Of a stretch of 64,000 nt of DNA, positions 26,174 through 35,291 are shown piece by piece. The DNA lies in assembly GCF_013170825.1 (NCBI RefSeq), contig NZ_CP033365.1, positions 5,716,001 through 5,780,000 on the forward strand. Reading direction: 5' to 3'. This DNA comes from Mesorhizobium sp. NZP2298 (GTDB taxonomy: Bacteria > Pseudomonadota > Alphaproteobacteria > Rhizobiales > Rhizobiaceae). Positions within the stretch are counted from its first letter, which is position 1. Every line of letters begins with the position of its first letter. The notes under the pieces were generated by a model. The model was not told the origin of the DNA and searched no databases. It saw only the letters and a list, made by a program, of their open reading frames with translations. The translations under genes were made by a program, and so were the position numbers.

Positions 26174-26239
26174 GGCGAGGCTCCTCCCTCCAGCGTTTTC
26201 AAATCATCTCACGGAGGAATTCTCCATTCAAATAAGAAT

Positions 26240-27031
26240 TTATGTCGATGAACCGACAGTCGAGCCCGCGAGGTGCGACAGCTTCTCGCACGTTGCCAGC
26301 AAGAGCTCGATGGTCCGGGTGATGTCGGGCGCGGCAGGCGTGTTGATGACGGTGATGTAGGGGATCGACAGCGCGGCGATCGCCTTGCCGTCGGAACTGC
26401 GCACCGGTGCCGACAGATTGAAGACGCCAGCGGTCTGCATCGAGGCCATCATCTCGTAGCCACGGTCGCGGATCTGGTCGAGCCGAGTGAAGAACTCGGC
26501 CGATTGCGGCGTCTTGTCTGTGCTGCGGACGTATTCGGAAATCATCATCTGCCGCTCTTCCTGCGAGCGGAAGGCGAGCAGCACATGGCCCGAACCGGTG
26601 TCGAACAGACTGATGTGGGAGCCGACCCGGATCGAGATGCCCCAGTAGTCCGGAGCCTCCTGCTGGGCGATGACGACGGCGGAACCGCGATCAAAAACAA
26701 CGAGTTGATTGGCCTGCTGCGAGGTCTCGGCCAGTTCGCGCATCAGCGGCGTGGCGTAGGAAACCAGCCGCCGCACCGGAGCGTGCAGTTGCGCCAGGCC
26801 GAACAGTTTGAGCGTCAGCGAGTAGCGGTCGCCGTCCAGCCGGGTGACGTAGCCGCGCCGCACCAGCCGGTCCAGCATGCGGTAGAATTCGTTGGGGCTG
26901 CGGTCGAGTTTCTTGGCGATTTCCGCCTGCGTCAGGCCGCCATCGACGCCGGCCAGGAGTTCCAAGATGTCGAGCCCCTTGTCGAGCGCCGGCGCGCGAT
27001 AGCGCTCGTCTTCGCTGTCATCCATGGGCAT
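26240..27031 (-). CDS. IclR-family transcriptional regulator
   Basis: A 263-residue IclR protein. The winged helix spans about residues 10-75 (ALDKGLDILELLAGVDGGLTQAEIAKKLDR), followed by the effector domain (APVRRLVSYATPLMRELAE and GSGHVLLAFRSQEER). It diverges from the second ABC operon and lies 66 bases upstream of the lactonase gene on the same strand, so it probably controls both and itself. The effector is likely a sugar acid or its breakdown product (inference). Confidence 0.92.
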   Translation of the reverse strand: MPMDDSEDERYRAPALDKGLDILELLAGVDGGLTQAEIAKKLDRSPNEFYRMLDRLVRRGYVTRLDGDRYSLTLKLFGLAQLHAPVRRLVSYATPLMRELAETSQQANQLVVFDRGSAVVIAQQEAPDYWGISIRVGSHISLFDTGSGHVLLAFRSQEERQMMISEYVRSTDKTPQSAEFFTRLDQIRDRGYEMMASMQTAGVFNLSAPVRSSDGKAIAALSIPYITVINTPAAPDITRTIELLLATCEKLSHLAGSTVGSST

Positions 27032-27192
27032 TTCTCCAGTGAATTCCGCCTTTCATATACGCAGGAACGTGGCCGGCGAAAACAAATTTCGCCTTGACGT
27101 ACGTATGAATGTTTTGTTTGTATATGAATGTAGCATTTCTTGTCACGCGGACAAGTTGCGGTCGCGCCACGGCGCACCCAGGGAGGAAACCA
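27032..27192. promoter_or_regulatory. iclR / ABC operon divergent promoter with repeated GTATATGAA half-sites
   Basis: TTCATATAC (27052-27060) is the exact reverse complement of GTATATGAA (27120-27128), and a variant GTATGAATG lies at 27103-27111. The last two are in direct orientation 18 bases apart (TATGAATG shared). The AT-rich stretch about 27100-27135 is likely to hold the operon promoter. These half-sites are candidate IclR operators. The binding-protein start has the site GGGAGGAAACCA just upstream. Confidence 0.5.
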
Positions 27193-28512
27193 ATGAACAG
27201 ACTGCTTTCCGGCGTCTCCGCCGGCGCATTGGTGCTTGCATTTGGTGCAGGCACGGCCCTTGCCGGTGACCTGCCCGGCAAGTTCGAAGGCGTGACCGTC
27301 GACGTGAAGCTGATCGGCGGCCAACAATATGAAAAGCTCTACGAGCGCATTCCCGAATGGGAGAAGGCGACCGGCGCCAAGGTCAACATCCTGACCAAGA
27401 AGAACGGCTTCGACATCGACAAGGAGCTCAAGTCCGACATCGCCTCGGGCAGCACCAACTGGTGCGTCGGCTGGAACCATTCGTCCTTCGCGCCACAGTA
27501 CACGGACCTCTACACCGACCTCAGCAAATTGCTGCCCAAGGCGGAGATCGACGCCTTCGTGCCGTCAACGATCAAGGCCGCGACCATCGATGGCAAGCTG
27601 GAAATGCTGCCGCGCGCCCAGTTCGATGTCTCTGCCCTCTACTACCAGAAGAGCCTCTACGAGAACGCCGACAACAAGGCCAAGTTCAAGGCGAAATACG
27701 GCTATGACCTGGTGCCGCCGGACACATGGAAGGAAGTCACCGACCAGGCCGAGTTCTTCGCCAACCCGCCCAATTTCTACGGCACGCAGTTCGCCGGCAA
27801 GGAAGAAGCGATCAACGGACGGTTCTACGAGATGGTGGTCGCCGAAGGCGGCGAATATCTCGACAAGGACGGCAAGCCGGTCTTCAACTCCGAGGCCGGC
27901 ATCCGGGCGCTCGACTGGTTCGTCAATCTCTACAAGGCCAAGGCGGTGCCGGCCGGAACCACCAACTATCTCTGGGACGATCTCGGCCAGGGCTTTGCCT
28001 CGGGCACCGTTGCCATCAACCTGGACTGGCCGGGCTGGGCCGGCTTCTTCAACGATCCGAAATCGTCGAAGGTCGCCGGCAATGTCGGCGTGAAGGTCGC
28101 GCCGAAGGGGTCTTCGGGCAAGCGCACCGGCTGGTCGGGCTTCCACGGTTTCTCGGTGACAGAGAACTGCCCGAACAAGGAAGCCGCGGCCTCGCTGGTG
28201 TGGTGGCTGACCAATGAGGACAGCCAGAAGCTGGAAGCCGCCGCGGGCCCGCTGCCGACCCGCACAGCGGTCTGGGACTGGGACCTGAAGCAGGCCGAAA
28301 ACGATCCCTACAAGAAGGAGGTCCTCTCCGCTTTCCAGGAAGAAGCCAAGCACGCCTTCGCCGTGCCGCAGACGCCTGAATGGATCGAGATCTCGAATGC
28401 CGTCTATCCCGAACTGCAGGCGGCGATCCTTGGCGACAAGACCTCCAAGCAGGCGCTGGACGAAGCGGCCGCCAAGGCGACGCAGATCCTCCAGGACGCC
28501 GGCAAGCTTTAG
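27193..28512 (+). CDS. sugar ABC transporter substrate-binding protein (SBP family 1)
   Basis: A 439-residue periplasmic protein. Start ATG 27193 follows GGGAGGAAACCA. It has a Sec signal peptide (LLSGVSAGALVLAFGAGTALA, cleaved before GDLPG). Family 1 features: WEKATGAKVNIL, the aromatic cleft residues in WCVGWNHSSF and YLWDDLGQGFASGTVAINLDWPG. It is the first gene of an operon with two MalF/MalG-type permeases, a MalK-type ATPase and four enzymes. The ligand is likely a sugar or sugar acid matching the downstream enzymes. Confidence 0.93.
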   Translation: MNRLLSGVSAGALVLAFGAGTALAGDLPGKFEGVTVDVKLIGGQQYEKLYERIPEWEKATGAKVNILTKKNGFDIDKELKSDIASGSTNWCVGWNHSSFAPQYTDLYTDLSKLLPKAEIDAFVPSTIKAATIDGKLEMLPRAQFDVSALYYQKSLYENADNKAKFKAKYGYDLVPPDTWKEVTDQAEFFANPPNFYGTQFAGKEEAINGRFYEMVVAEGGEYLDKDGKPVFNSEAGIRALDWFVNLYKAKAVPAGTTNYLWDDLGQGFASGTVAINLDWPGWAGFFNDPKSSKVAGNVGVKVAPKGSSGKRTGWSGFHGFSVTENCPNKEAAASLVWWLTNEDSQKLEAAAGPLPTRTAVWDWDLKQAENDPYKKEVLSAFQEEAKHAFAVPQTPEWIEISNAVYPELQAAILGDKTSKQALDEAAAKATQILQDAGKL

Positions 28513-28528
28513 AACCTCTCCCAAGGCT

Positions 28529-28554
28529 GCCTCCCCCATCGTGATGGGGGAGGC
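28529..28554 (+). promoter_or_regulatory. strong hairpin between binding-protein and permease genes
   Basis: GCCTCCCCCATC (28529-28540) and GATGGGGGAGGC (28543-28554) form a perfect twelve-pair stem with a two-base gap, 16 bases after the binding-protein stop. No T-run follows. The 124-base gap otherwise holds no gene; the permease start at 28637 has an AAAGGATTCTG ribosome site. A role in raising binding-protein level over permease level is likely (inference). Confidence 0.6.
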
Positions 28555-28636
28555 GATCGCGTCTTGTCGGAGGCTCCGCAATGGAAATCGCCTTTCGGCG
28601 TCCCGCCCACGCAATGCAAAACCCCAAAGGATTCTG

Positions 28637-29533
28637 ATGAAGGGCTTCAAGCCATCGGCGCCGTTCCTGCTGCTGCTTCCGGCCTTCATCGTGCTGGCGG
28701 CGGTCGTCGTCGTGCCGCTGCTCTTGTCGCTCTATTCCAGCTTCACACCCTTCCGCCTGACCAAGCCCGAGACATTCTATGTCTTCATCGGTCTCCGGAA
28801 TTATCTCTCGATCCTGGGCAACACCGATTTCTGGTGGGCATTCGGGCGCACGGTGCTGCTGCTGACCATCGCGCTCAATCTCGAAATGCTGCTTGGCCTC
28901 GGTCTCGCCATGCTGGTCGAGAAGGCGACGCGCGGCCAGCGCATCCTGCGCACGCTGATGATGTTTCCGATGATGTTCTCGCCGATCCTCGTCGGCTTCC
29001 AGTTCAAGTTCATGTTCAACGACAATATCGGCCTGGTGAACAACGCGCTGCAGTCGCTAGGGCTCACGCAGGACGCTATTCCATGGCTGATCGAGGGCCA
29101 CCTCGCCTTCATCGCCATTTCGATCGCCGAGATCTGGTCGTCGACGGCGATCTTCGCCATCCTGATCCTCGCCGGCCTGCTCGCCATGCCCAAGGAGCCG
29201 ATCGAGGCGGCGCGCGTCGACGGCTGCACGCCGTGGCAGACATTCCGCTATGTAACCTGGCCGTTCGTCATGCCCTTCGCCTACATCGCCATGACCATCC
29301 GTTCGCTCGACGTGGCGCGCGCCTATGACATCGTCAAGATCATGACCGACGGCGGACCGGCCGGCCGCACCGAGCTGCTCTGGACGCTGGTGGCGCGCAC
29401 CGCCTACAGCGACGGGCGCATGGGCATGGCCAATGCCATGGCCTATTTCTCGATCCTGCTCTCGATCGCCTTCACCGTCTACTTCTTCAACAAGCTCGCC
29501 GCGGCGCGCACGCAGATCGGTGCGGAGTGGTGA
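28637..29533 (+). CDS. sugar ABC transporter permease, MalF/UgpA type
   Basis: A 298-residue permease; start ATG 28637 follows AAAGGATTCTG. The ATPase-contact (EAA) loop reads EAARVDGCTPWQTFRYVTWP and the family block LRNYLSILGNTDFWWA lies near residue 55. Several hydrophobic segments fit six membrane helices. It pairs with the next permease, whose ATG overlaps its TGA by one base. Confidence 0.92.
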   Translation: MKGFKPSAPFLLLLPAFIVLAAVVVVPLLLSLYSSFTPFRLTKPETFYVFIGLRNYLSILGNTDFWWAFGRTVLLLTIALNLEMLLGLGLAMLVEKATRGQRILRTLMMFPMMFSPILVGFQFKFMFNDNIGLVNNALQSLGLTQDAIPWLIEGHLAFIAISIAEIWSSTAIFAILILAGLLAMPKEPIEAARVDGCTPWQTFRYVTWPFVMPFAYIAMTIRSLDVARAYDIVKIMTDGGPAGRTELLWTLVARTAYSDGRMGMANAMAYFSILLSIAFTVYFFNKLAAARTQIGAEW

Positions 29534-30399
29534 TGGACGAGAATTCTTCCGCCCGCCTGAAGCGCCGGCTGCTGGGCGTCGTCCATCGCATCGGCCTGTT
29601 CCTGGCGATGCTGACCATCTGCCTGCCGGGCCTGTGGATCGTCATCTCGTCGTTGCGGCCGACGGTCGAGATCATGGCCAAGCCGCCGGTGTGGATTCCG
29701 CAGGAGATTTCTCTCGACGCCTATGTCGCGATGTTCTCGGGCATCGGCAAGGGCGGCATCCCCGTCATCGAATATTTCCGCAACTCGCTGATCATCTCGG
29801 TGACCTCGACTGTCATCGCGGTCGCTATAGGCATGGCCGGCGGCTATGCCTTCGCGCGCTATCGTTTTCGCGGAAAGTCCAGCGTCTTCCTTGGCCTCAT
29901 GCTGACGCGCACGGTGCCCGGCATCGCGCTGTCGCTGCCTCTGTTCTTCCTCTATGTGCGGCTCGGCATCATCGACACGCATTTCGGGCTGATCCTTGCC
30001 TATGTCGCGCTCAACGTGCCGTTCACGATCTGGCTGATCGACGGCTTCTTCCGCCAGGTGCCCAAGGATTTGGCGGAAGCGGCACAGATCGATGGCTGCA
30101 CGCGCTGGCAGGCCTTCTGGCAGGTCGAGTTTCCGCTTGCAGGACCGGGCATTGCTTCGGCCGCGATCTTTGCCTTCCTGACCTGCTGGAACGAGTTTGC
30201 TTTGGCCTCGCAGCTGACCCGTTCGGTCAGCGCCAAGACGCTGCCGGTCGGTCTGCTCGACTACACGGCCGAGTTCACCATCGACTGGCGCGGCATGTGC
30301 GCGCTCGCGGTGGTGATGATCATCCCGGCGCTTACCCTCACCTACATCGTCCAGAAACACCTTGTCGGCGGCCTGACCTCCGGCGCGGTGAAAGGCTGA
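29533..30399 (+). CDS. sugar ABC transporter permease, MalG/UgpE type
   Basis: A 288-residue permease with one N-terminal helix (IGLFLAMLTICLPGLWIVIS) followed by the typical SSLRPTVEIMAKPP segment. The EAA loop is EAAQIDGCTRWQAFWQVEFP. Start ATG 29533 sits in TGATG with the previous stop and is preceded by GCGGAG. The ATPase gene begins four bases after its stop. Confidence 0.92.
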   Translation: MDENSSARLKRRLLGVVHRIGLFLAMLTICLPGLWIVISSLRPTVEIMAKPPVWIPQEISLDAYVAMFSGIGKGGIPVIEYFRNSLIISVTSTVIAVAIGMAGGYAFARYRFRGKSSVFLGLMLTRTVPGIALSLPLFFLYVRLGIIDTHFGLILAYVALNVPFTIWLIDGFFRQVPKDLAEAAQIDGCTRWQAFWQVEFPLAGPGIASAAIFAFLTCWNEFALASQLTRSVSAKTLPVGLLDYTAEFTIDWRGMCALAVVMIIPALTLTYIVQKHLVGGLTSGAVKG

Positions 30400-30403
30400 T
30401 CCC

Positions 30404-31501
30404 ATGGCAACGGTTTCTCTCAAAAAGCTGACCAAGCGCTACGGCAATATCGAGATCGTGCACGGCATCGATCTCGATATCACCGACCGCGAATTCATCG
30501 CGCTGGTCGGTCCGTCCGGCTGCGGCAAGTCGACGACGCTGCGCATGATCGCCGGGCTGGAGGAGATCAGCGGCGGCTCGATCGAGATCGGCGGGCGTGT
30601 CGTCAACGATCTGCCGCCGCGCTCGCGCAACATCTCGATGGTGTTCCAGTCCTACGCGCTTTATCCGCACATGACGGTGCGCGAGAATCTCGGCTTCTCC
30701 CTGAAGATCGCCGGTGCTGCCAAGGAAGAGATGGACCGCCGCGTCGCCGAGGCCTCGGCCATTCTCGGCCTCGACACGCTGCTCGACCGCCGACCGTCGC
30801 AATTGTCCGGCGGGCAGCGCCAGCGCGTCGCCATGGGCCGCGCCATCGTGCGCGACCCCGACGTCTTCCTGTTCGACGAGCCGCTGTCCAATCTCGACGC
30901 CAAGCTCAGAACGCAGATGCGCACCGAGATCAAGAAGCTGCATGCCAAGGTGCAGTCGACGGTGATCTACGTCACCCACGACCAGGTCGAGGCGATGACG
31001 CTCGCCGACCGCATCGTCATCATGCGCGACGGATACATCGAACAGGTCGGCACGCCCGACGAGGTTTTCCGGCGACCAGCGACACGCTTCGTCGCCGGCT
31101 TCATCGGCTCGCCGCCGATGAACCTGCACGAGGCGACAATCGATGACGGCCAGATGGTGTTCGCCAGTGGCGAGAAACTGCCTTTGCCCGGCCAGTTCAA
31201 GGCCAATGTCGCGACCGGCGACAGAGTGGTGTTCGGGCTGCGGCCGGATGACATCTATCCGACCGGCCACGGCATCAGCTCCGGCGGCGCGGCAGATGTC
31301 CACCAGATCGAACTGCCGATCACGGTCACCGAACCGCTCGGCAACGAGACGCTGGTGTTCGTCGAATTCAACGGCAGCGACTGGGTGTCGCGCATGCTGA
31401 ACCCGAGGCCGCTCAAGTCGGGCGAGCGGGTCGCCATGAGCCTTGACCTGTCGCAGGCACATCTGTTTGCCACTGAGACCGGAAAGACATTGCGGAGCTG
31501 A
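30404..31501 (+). CDS. sugar ABC transporter ATP-binding protein (MalK/UgpC type)
   Basis: A 365-residue ATPase. Walker A is GPSGCGKSTT, the signature LSGGQRQRVAMGRAI, Walker B VFLFDEPLSNLD and the switch His lies in VTHDQVEAM. The C-terminal OB/TOBE region begins near residue 235 (FIGSPPMNL) as in MalK and UgpC. Three bases separate it from the dehydratase gene, so transport and catabolism are in one operon. Confidence 0.94.
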   Translation: MATVSLKKLTKRYGNIEIVHGIDLDITDREFIALVGPSGCGKSTTLRMIAGLEEISGGSIEIGGRVVNDLPPRSRNISMVFQSYALYPHMTVRENLGFSLKIAGAAKEEMDRRVAEASAILGLDTLLDRRPSQLSGGQRQRVAMGRAIVRDPDVFLFDEPLSNLDAKLRTQMRTEIKKLHAKVQSTVIYVTHDQVEAMTLADRIVIMRDGYIEQVGTPDEVFRRPATRFVAGFIGSPPMNLHEATIDDGQMVFASGEKLPLPGQFKANVATGDRVVFGLRPDDIYPTGHGISSGGAADVHQIELPITVTEPLGNETLVFVEFNGSDWVSRMLNPRPLKSGERVAMSLDLSQAHLFATETGKTLRS

Positions 31502-31504
31502 CCG

Positions 31505-32617
31505 ATGGCTAGAATCGAGAAAATCGAACTGCGGATGGTAGACCTTGTGCCCAAGGTCAAGCGAACCGACGCGATCCAGAGCTTCGTCAGCCAGGAAACG
31601 CCGATCGTCACGATCACCGATTCCGACGGCGCGGTCGGTACGGGCTACAGCTACACGATCGGCACCGGGGGTTCGTCGGTGATGCGGCTCCTGTCCGATC
31701 ATCTGGCGCCGCGCCTGGTCGGCCGTGATCCTGACATGATTGAGGCGATCTGGCACGATCTCGAATTCGCCACCCATGCGACGACGATCGGCGCCATCAC
31801 CGCTATCGCGATCGCAGCGATCGATACGGCACTTTGGGATCTCAGGGCGAAGAAACAGAACCTGCCACTGTGGAAACTGGCCGGCGGCGCCAAGGACCGC
31901 TGCCCGCTCTACACCACCGAGGGCGGCTGGCTGCACATCGAGACGGCCGCACTTGTCGACGATGCCCTGGCCGCCAAGGCCAAGGGCTTTCGCGGCTCGA
32001 AGGTGAAGATCGGCAAGCCGCACGGTTCGGAGGATCTCGCGCGCCTGTCCGCCGTCCGCAAGGCTGTCGGCGACGGCTACGAGATCATGACCGATGCCAA
32101 CCAGGGTTTTTCCGTCGACGAGGCGATCCGGCGTGCGGCCAGGCTGCGCGAACTCGACCTTGCCTGGATCGAGGAGCCGTTGCCCGCCGATGATATCGAC
32201 GGGCATGTGCGGTTGTCGAATTCGACGCCGACGCCGATTGCGATCGGCGAGTCGCTCTATTCCATGCGCCATTTCCGCGAATACATGCAGAAAGGCGCCT
32301 GTTCGATCGTCCAGGTCGATGTCGGCCGCATCGGCGGCATCACGCCCTGGCTCAAGATCGCCCACGCGGCGGAGGCCTTCGACATTCCGATCTGCCCACA
32401 TTTCCTGATGGAACTGCATGTCAGCCTGACCTGCGCTGTTCAGAACGGCCGCTATGTCGAGTACATTCCGCAGCTCGACCAGTTGACCGGCAAGCGCATG
32501 CGCATCGAGGATGGGCATGCACTGGCGCCCGACGAGCCCGGCATCGGCATCGATTGGGACTGGGACGCGGTCAAGGCCATGAGCATCGCCGAATTCACCA
32601 CGGCGATCACCAAATAG
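31505..32617 (+). CDS. enolase-superfamily acid-sugar dehydratase (mandelate racemase/muconate lactonizing type)
   Basis: A 370-residue protein with a complete mandelate-racemase active site: K-x-K as Lys166/Lys168 in SKVKIG, metal ligands Asp197 (MTDANQG), Glu223 (WIEEPL) and Glu249 (IGESL), the Asp272/His299 dyad (VQVDVGRIGG and CPHF) and Glu319 (YVEYIP). Members of this subgroup dehydrate acid sugars or racemise alpha-hydroxy or amino acids. The nearby lactonase and mutarotase favour acid-sugar dehydration to a 2-keto-3-deoxy acid. The exact substrate cannot be read from the sequence. Confidence 0.92.
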   Translation: MARIEKIELRMVDLVPKVKRTDAIQSFVSQETPIVTITDSDGAVGTGYSYTIGTGGSSVMRLLSDHLAPRLVGRDPDMIEAIWHDLEFATHATTIGAITAIAIAAIDTALWDLRAKKQNLPLWKLAGGAKDRCPLYTTEGGWLHIETAALVDDALAAKAKGFRGSKVKIGKPHGSEDLARLSAVRKAVGDGYEIMTDANQGFSVDEAIRRAARLRELDLAWIEEPLPADDIDGHVRLSNSTPTPIAIGESLYSMRHFREYMQKGACSIVQVDVGRIGGITPWLKIAHAAEAFDIPICPHFLMELHVSLTCAVQNGRYVEYIPQLDQLTGKRMRIEDGHALAPDEPGIGIDWDWDAVKAMSIAEFTTAITK

Positions 32618-32626
32618 GAGACGGAT

Positions 32627-32956
32627 ATGCAGCGGATGGGGATGATGCTGGGGTTGAAACCGGAAAAAGTCGAGGAGTACGTCCGCCTCCACGCCGCCGT
32701 CTGGCCCGACGTGCTGACCATGATATCGGCCTGCAACATCAAGAACTATTCGATCTACCTGAAGCGGCCCGAGAATCTCTTGTTTTCCTATTTCGAGTAT
32801 CACGGCACCGACTACGCGGCCGACATGGCCAAGATGACAGCCGACCCGAAGACGCAGGAATGGTGGGCGGTCTGCATGCCGTGCCAGGAGCCGCTGGCGA
32901 CCCGCAAGGATGGTGAGTGGTGGGCTTCGATGGACGAGGTCTTCCATCATGACTGA
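32627..32956 (+). CDS. L-rhamnose mutarotase-like protein (RhaM/DUF718)
   Basis: A 109-residue protein; ATG 32627 follows TAGGAG. It matches the RhaM family: an N-terminal VEEYVRLHAAVWPDVL with the conserved His, NYSIYLKRPENLLFSYFEY in the middle and the aromatic QEWWAVCMPCQEPL plus EWWASMDEVFH at the end. RhaM interconverts alpha and beta L-rhamnose; related proteins act on other deoxy sugars. This is the best clue that the operon handles a 6-deoxy sugar. It overlaps the next gene by eight bases. Confidence 0.9.
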   Translation: MQRMGMMLGLKPEKVEEYVRLHAAVWPDVLTMISACNIKNYSIYLKRPENLLFSYFEYHGTDYAADMAKMTADPKTQEWWAVCMPCQEPLATRKDGEWWASMDEVFHHD

Positions 32957-34025
32957 GGGCGGTTTCGACCCTGCCTCGCTCATCCAGTCCTGGCCCAAAC
33001 CCTCGAAGCCCCGGCCGATCGTCACTTTCGGTGCAGGTTCGATCGTCGGAGATGCGCATTTCCCAGCCTACAGAAAGGCAGGTTTTCCGGTCGCCGGACT
33101 TTATGATCCGGACCAGACAAAAGCGCGGACCCTGGCCGAGAAATGGGGCGTCGCCACATTTCGCTCGGTGGAAGAAGCGGCCACCATCAAGGATGCGATC
33201 TTCGATCTGGCAACGCCGCCGGGACGGCACGCCGAGATCCTGGAAGCTCTCCCGGACGGCGCGGTCGCATTGATCCAGAAGCCGATGGGCAACTATCTCG
33301 GCGAGGCAACCGAAATCCTTGAAATCTGCCGCGCCAAGAACCTCAAGGCGGCTGTGAACTTCCAGCTGCGCTTCGCGCCGATGATGCTGGCGCTCAAGGA
33401 TGCCGTCGCCAAGGGCTGGCTCGGCGAGGTCGTCGATTTCGACGCCTGGCTGGCGCTGGCGACGCCGTGGCAATTGTGGGAGTTCCTGCTCAAGGCGCCC
33501 CGCGTCGAGATCGCCATGCACTCGATCCACTATCTCGACCTCGTCAGGCAATTGCTTGGCGATCCCCGTGGCGTGCACGCCAAGACGCTCGGCCATCCCA
33601 ACCACAAGGTCGCGCAGACGCGCACCAGCGCCATTCTCGACTATGGCGACACGGTGCGCTGCGCGCTGTCGATCAATCACGACCATAAGTTCGGCCGCCG
33701 GCACCAGGCCTGCGAATTCCGCATCTGCGGCACCGATGGTGCGGCCTACCTCAAGCTCGGCCTCAATCTCGATTATCCCACTGGCGAGCCGGATATCCTG
33801 GAAATCCATCCGAAGGGCGGAACGGACTGGGTTACCGTGCCGCTTGCCGGTGAATGGTTCCCCGACGCTTTCGTCGGGCGCATGGCCAATGTGCAGCGCT
33901 TTGCGGCCGGAGAAGACGACGAACTGGTCAGCTCGGTCGAGGACGCCTGGAACACCATGGCGCTGGTGGAAGCCGCCTATAAATCGAGTGCGGCGCCAGC
34001 GACACCGATCGCGGAAAGACCCTGA
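32949..34025 (+). CDS. Gfo/Idh/MocA family oxidoreductase
   Basis: A 358-residue NAD(P)-dependent dehydrogenase starting at ATG 32949 inside the end of the mutarotase gene. The Rossmann segment is [19 protein letters not shown] and the EKP motif appears as IQKPMG, so the catalytic Lys is kept while Glu is Gln. The C-terminal half is the Gfo/Idh substrate domain ([17 protein letters not shown]). It probably oxidises the pyranose to a lactone or a later hydroxyl group. Its stop overlaps the start of the MaoC gene by one base. Confidence 0.9.
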   Translation: MTEGGFDPASLIQSWPKPSKPRPIVTFGAGSIVGDAHFPAYRKAGFPVAGLYDPDQTKARTLAEKWGVATFRSVEEAATIKDAIFDLATPPGRHAEILEALPDGAVALIQKPMGNYLGEATEILEICRAKNLKAAVNFQLRFAPMMLALKDAVAKGWLGEVVDFDAWLALATPWQLWEFLLKAPRVEIAMHSIHYLDLVRQLLGDPRGVHAKTLGHPNHKVAQTRTSAILDYGDTVRCALSINHDHKFGRRHQACEFRICGTDGAAYLKLGLNLDYPTGEPDILEIHPKGGTDWVTVPLAGEWFPDAFVGRMANVQRFAAGEDDELVSSVEDAWNTMALVEAAYKSSAAPATPIAERP

Positions 34026-34477
34026 TGGAACAGATTCAATATTTCGAGGAGTACGAGATCGGCTCGTCACGCCTGACCAGCGGCCGCACCATTACAGAGA
34101 CGGATTTCATCGTCCATGCCGGCCACACCGGCGACTTCTTCCCTCATCACATGGACGCCGAGTACATGAAGACGACGCCGTTTGGCCAGCGCATCGCGCA
34201 TGGCACGCTGGTGTTCTCGGTCGGCATCGGCTTGACCGCAAGCATCATCAACCCGGTCGCCTTCTCCTATGGCTATGACCGGCTGCGCTTCATCAAGCCG
34301 GTGTTCATCGGCGATACGATCCGCACGCGCACCACCATCACGGCCAGGGAAGACGACCCCAAGCGACCGGGTTCCGGACGCGTGATCGAACGCTGCGAGG
34401 TGATAAACCAGCGTGGCGAAGTGGTGCTGGCGGCCGACCACATCTACATCGTCGAACGCAAACCGGCGCAGAGCTGA
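34025..34477 (+). CDS. MaoC-family dehydratase, catalytic residues kept
   Basis: A 150-residue hot-dog-fold protein. The hydratase motif is intact: [10 protein letters not shown] carries the catalytic Asp and His, followed by [18 protein letters not shown]. It shares [21 protein letters not shown] with the His-lacking MaoC protein at 17778-18329, so the two are paralogues. It is the last gene of the second sugar operon and converges with phnV. A hydratase acting on an acyl-CoA is unexpected in a pure sugar pathway and suggests a CoA stage. Confidence 0.9.
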   Translation: MEQIQYFEEYEIGSSRLTSGRTITETDFIVHAGHTGDFFPHHMDAEYMKTTPFGQRIAHGTLVFSVGIGLTASIINPVAFSYGYDRLRFIKPVFIGDTIRTRTTITAREDDPKRPGSGRVIERCEVINQRGEVVLAADHIYIVERKPAQS

Positions 34478-34491
34478 AGCTCAGGCGATCC

Positions 34492-35289
34492 TCAAGAACC
34501 GGTGGCGCGTGCGGTGATGCGCTCGAGCCCAAGCAGCAGGACCAGCGTCGCCGCCACCAGGATCATGGTGAGCGCCGCACCGGCAAAGATGTCGCCGCGA
34601 TCGGTAAGGCTGAAGATCGACACCGGCAGTGTCACCCAGCCCGGCGGATAGACCATGACGGTGGCGCCGAGTTCGCCCATCGACAGCGCGAAGCTCAAGC
34701 CGAAAGCGGCGACCAGATAGGGGGCCAGCAGCGGCAGCGTGACGTGCCAAAGCCGATAGGCCGGCCGCGCGCCGAGGCTTGATGCCACCTGTTCGAAGTC
34801 GGGCGAAAGCCGTGCCAGGCCTGCCGAGACATTGCCGAAGGTGAAGGCGGAGATCAGCACGAAATGCGCGATCATGACGATCGCCACCGTGCCGTTGAGC
34901 AGCAGCGGCGGATGGCTGAACGCGACCAGCAGGCCAAGGCCGACCGACACAGAAGGCACCGCACTGGGAATGAAGAACAGCAGGCCGAGCAGACGCCGCA
35001 AGGCGTGCCATTGAAGGCGAAGCGAAAGGGCCGCCCAGGTACCGCTGACCAATGCAAGCGCACTGGCCAGGAAGCCGGTGATCAGACTGGCCTTGATCGA
35101 GTTCCAGGCCGACCCTTTGATCACATCGGTGTAATGCTCCATCGTCAGGCCATTGGGCAGCACGCCGTTCCACTGGTCGGCAAGGCTGGACAGAAGGATC
35201 ACAGCAAGCGGCGCCAGGAACAGCACGCCGAAGATCAGCGCAAGAAGCAACCACAGCATGATGCGACCAGGGCGTGACCAGACCAGCAT
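34492..35289 (-). CDS. phnV: 2-aminoethylphosphonate ABC transporter permease PhnV
   Basis: A 265-residue permease starting at ATG 35289, two bases after the phnU stop. The EAA-like loop reads EQVASSLGARPAYRLWHVTL and the C-terminal block LSMGELGATVMVYPP is typical of the thiamine/phosphonate/iron PotC-like permeases. The assignment to 2-aminoethylphosphonate comes mainly from the neighbours (PhnS-type binding protein, phnW, phnY and phnA). It is the last gene of the transporter operon. Confidence 0.85.
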   Translation of the reverse strand: MLVWSRPGRIMLWLLLALIFGVLFLAPLAVILLSSLADQWNGVLPNGLTMEHYTDVIKGSAWNSIKASLITGFLASALALVSGTWAALSLRLQWHALRRLLGLLFFIPSAVPSVSVGLGLLVAFSHPPLLLNGTVAIVMIAHFVLISAFTFGNVSAGLARLSPDFEQVASSLGARPAYRLWHVTLPLLAPYLVAAFGLSFALSMGELGATVMVYPPGWVTLPVSIFSLTDRGDIFAGAALTMILVAATLVLLLGLERITARATGS

Positions 35290-35291
35290 GG

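Noticed and set aside
30338-33025. An 895-codon open frame on the minus strand opposite the MalK-like ATPase and dehydratase
   Set aside because: It has the same antisense character; the plus-strand genes have complete catalytic motifs and tight operon spacing.
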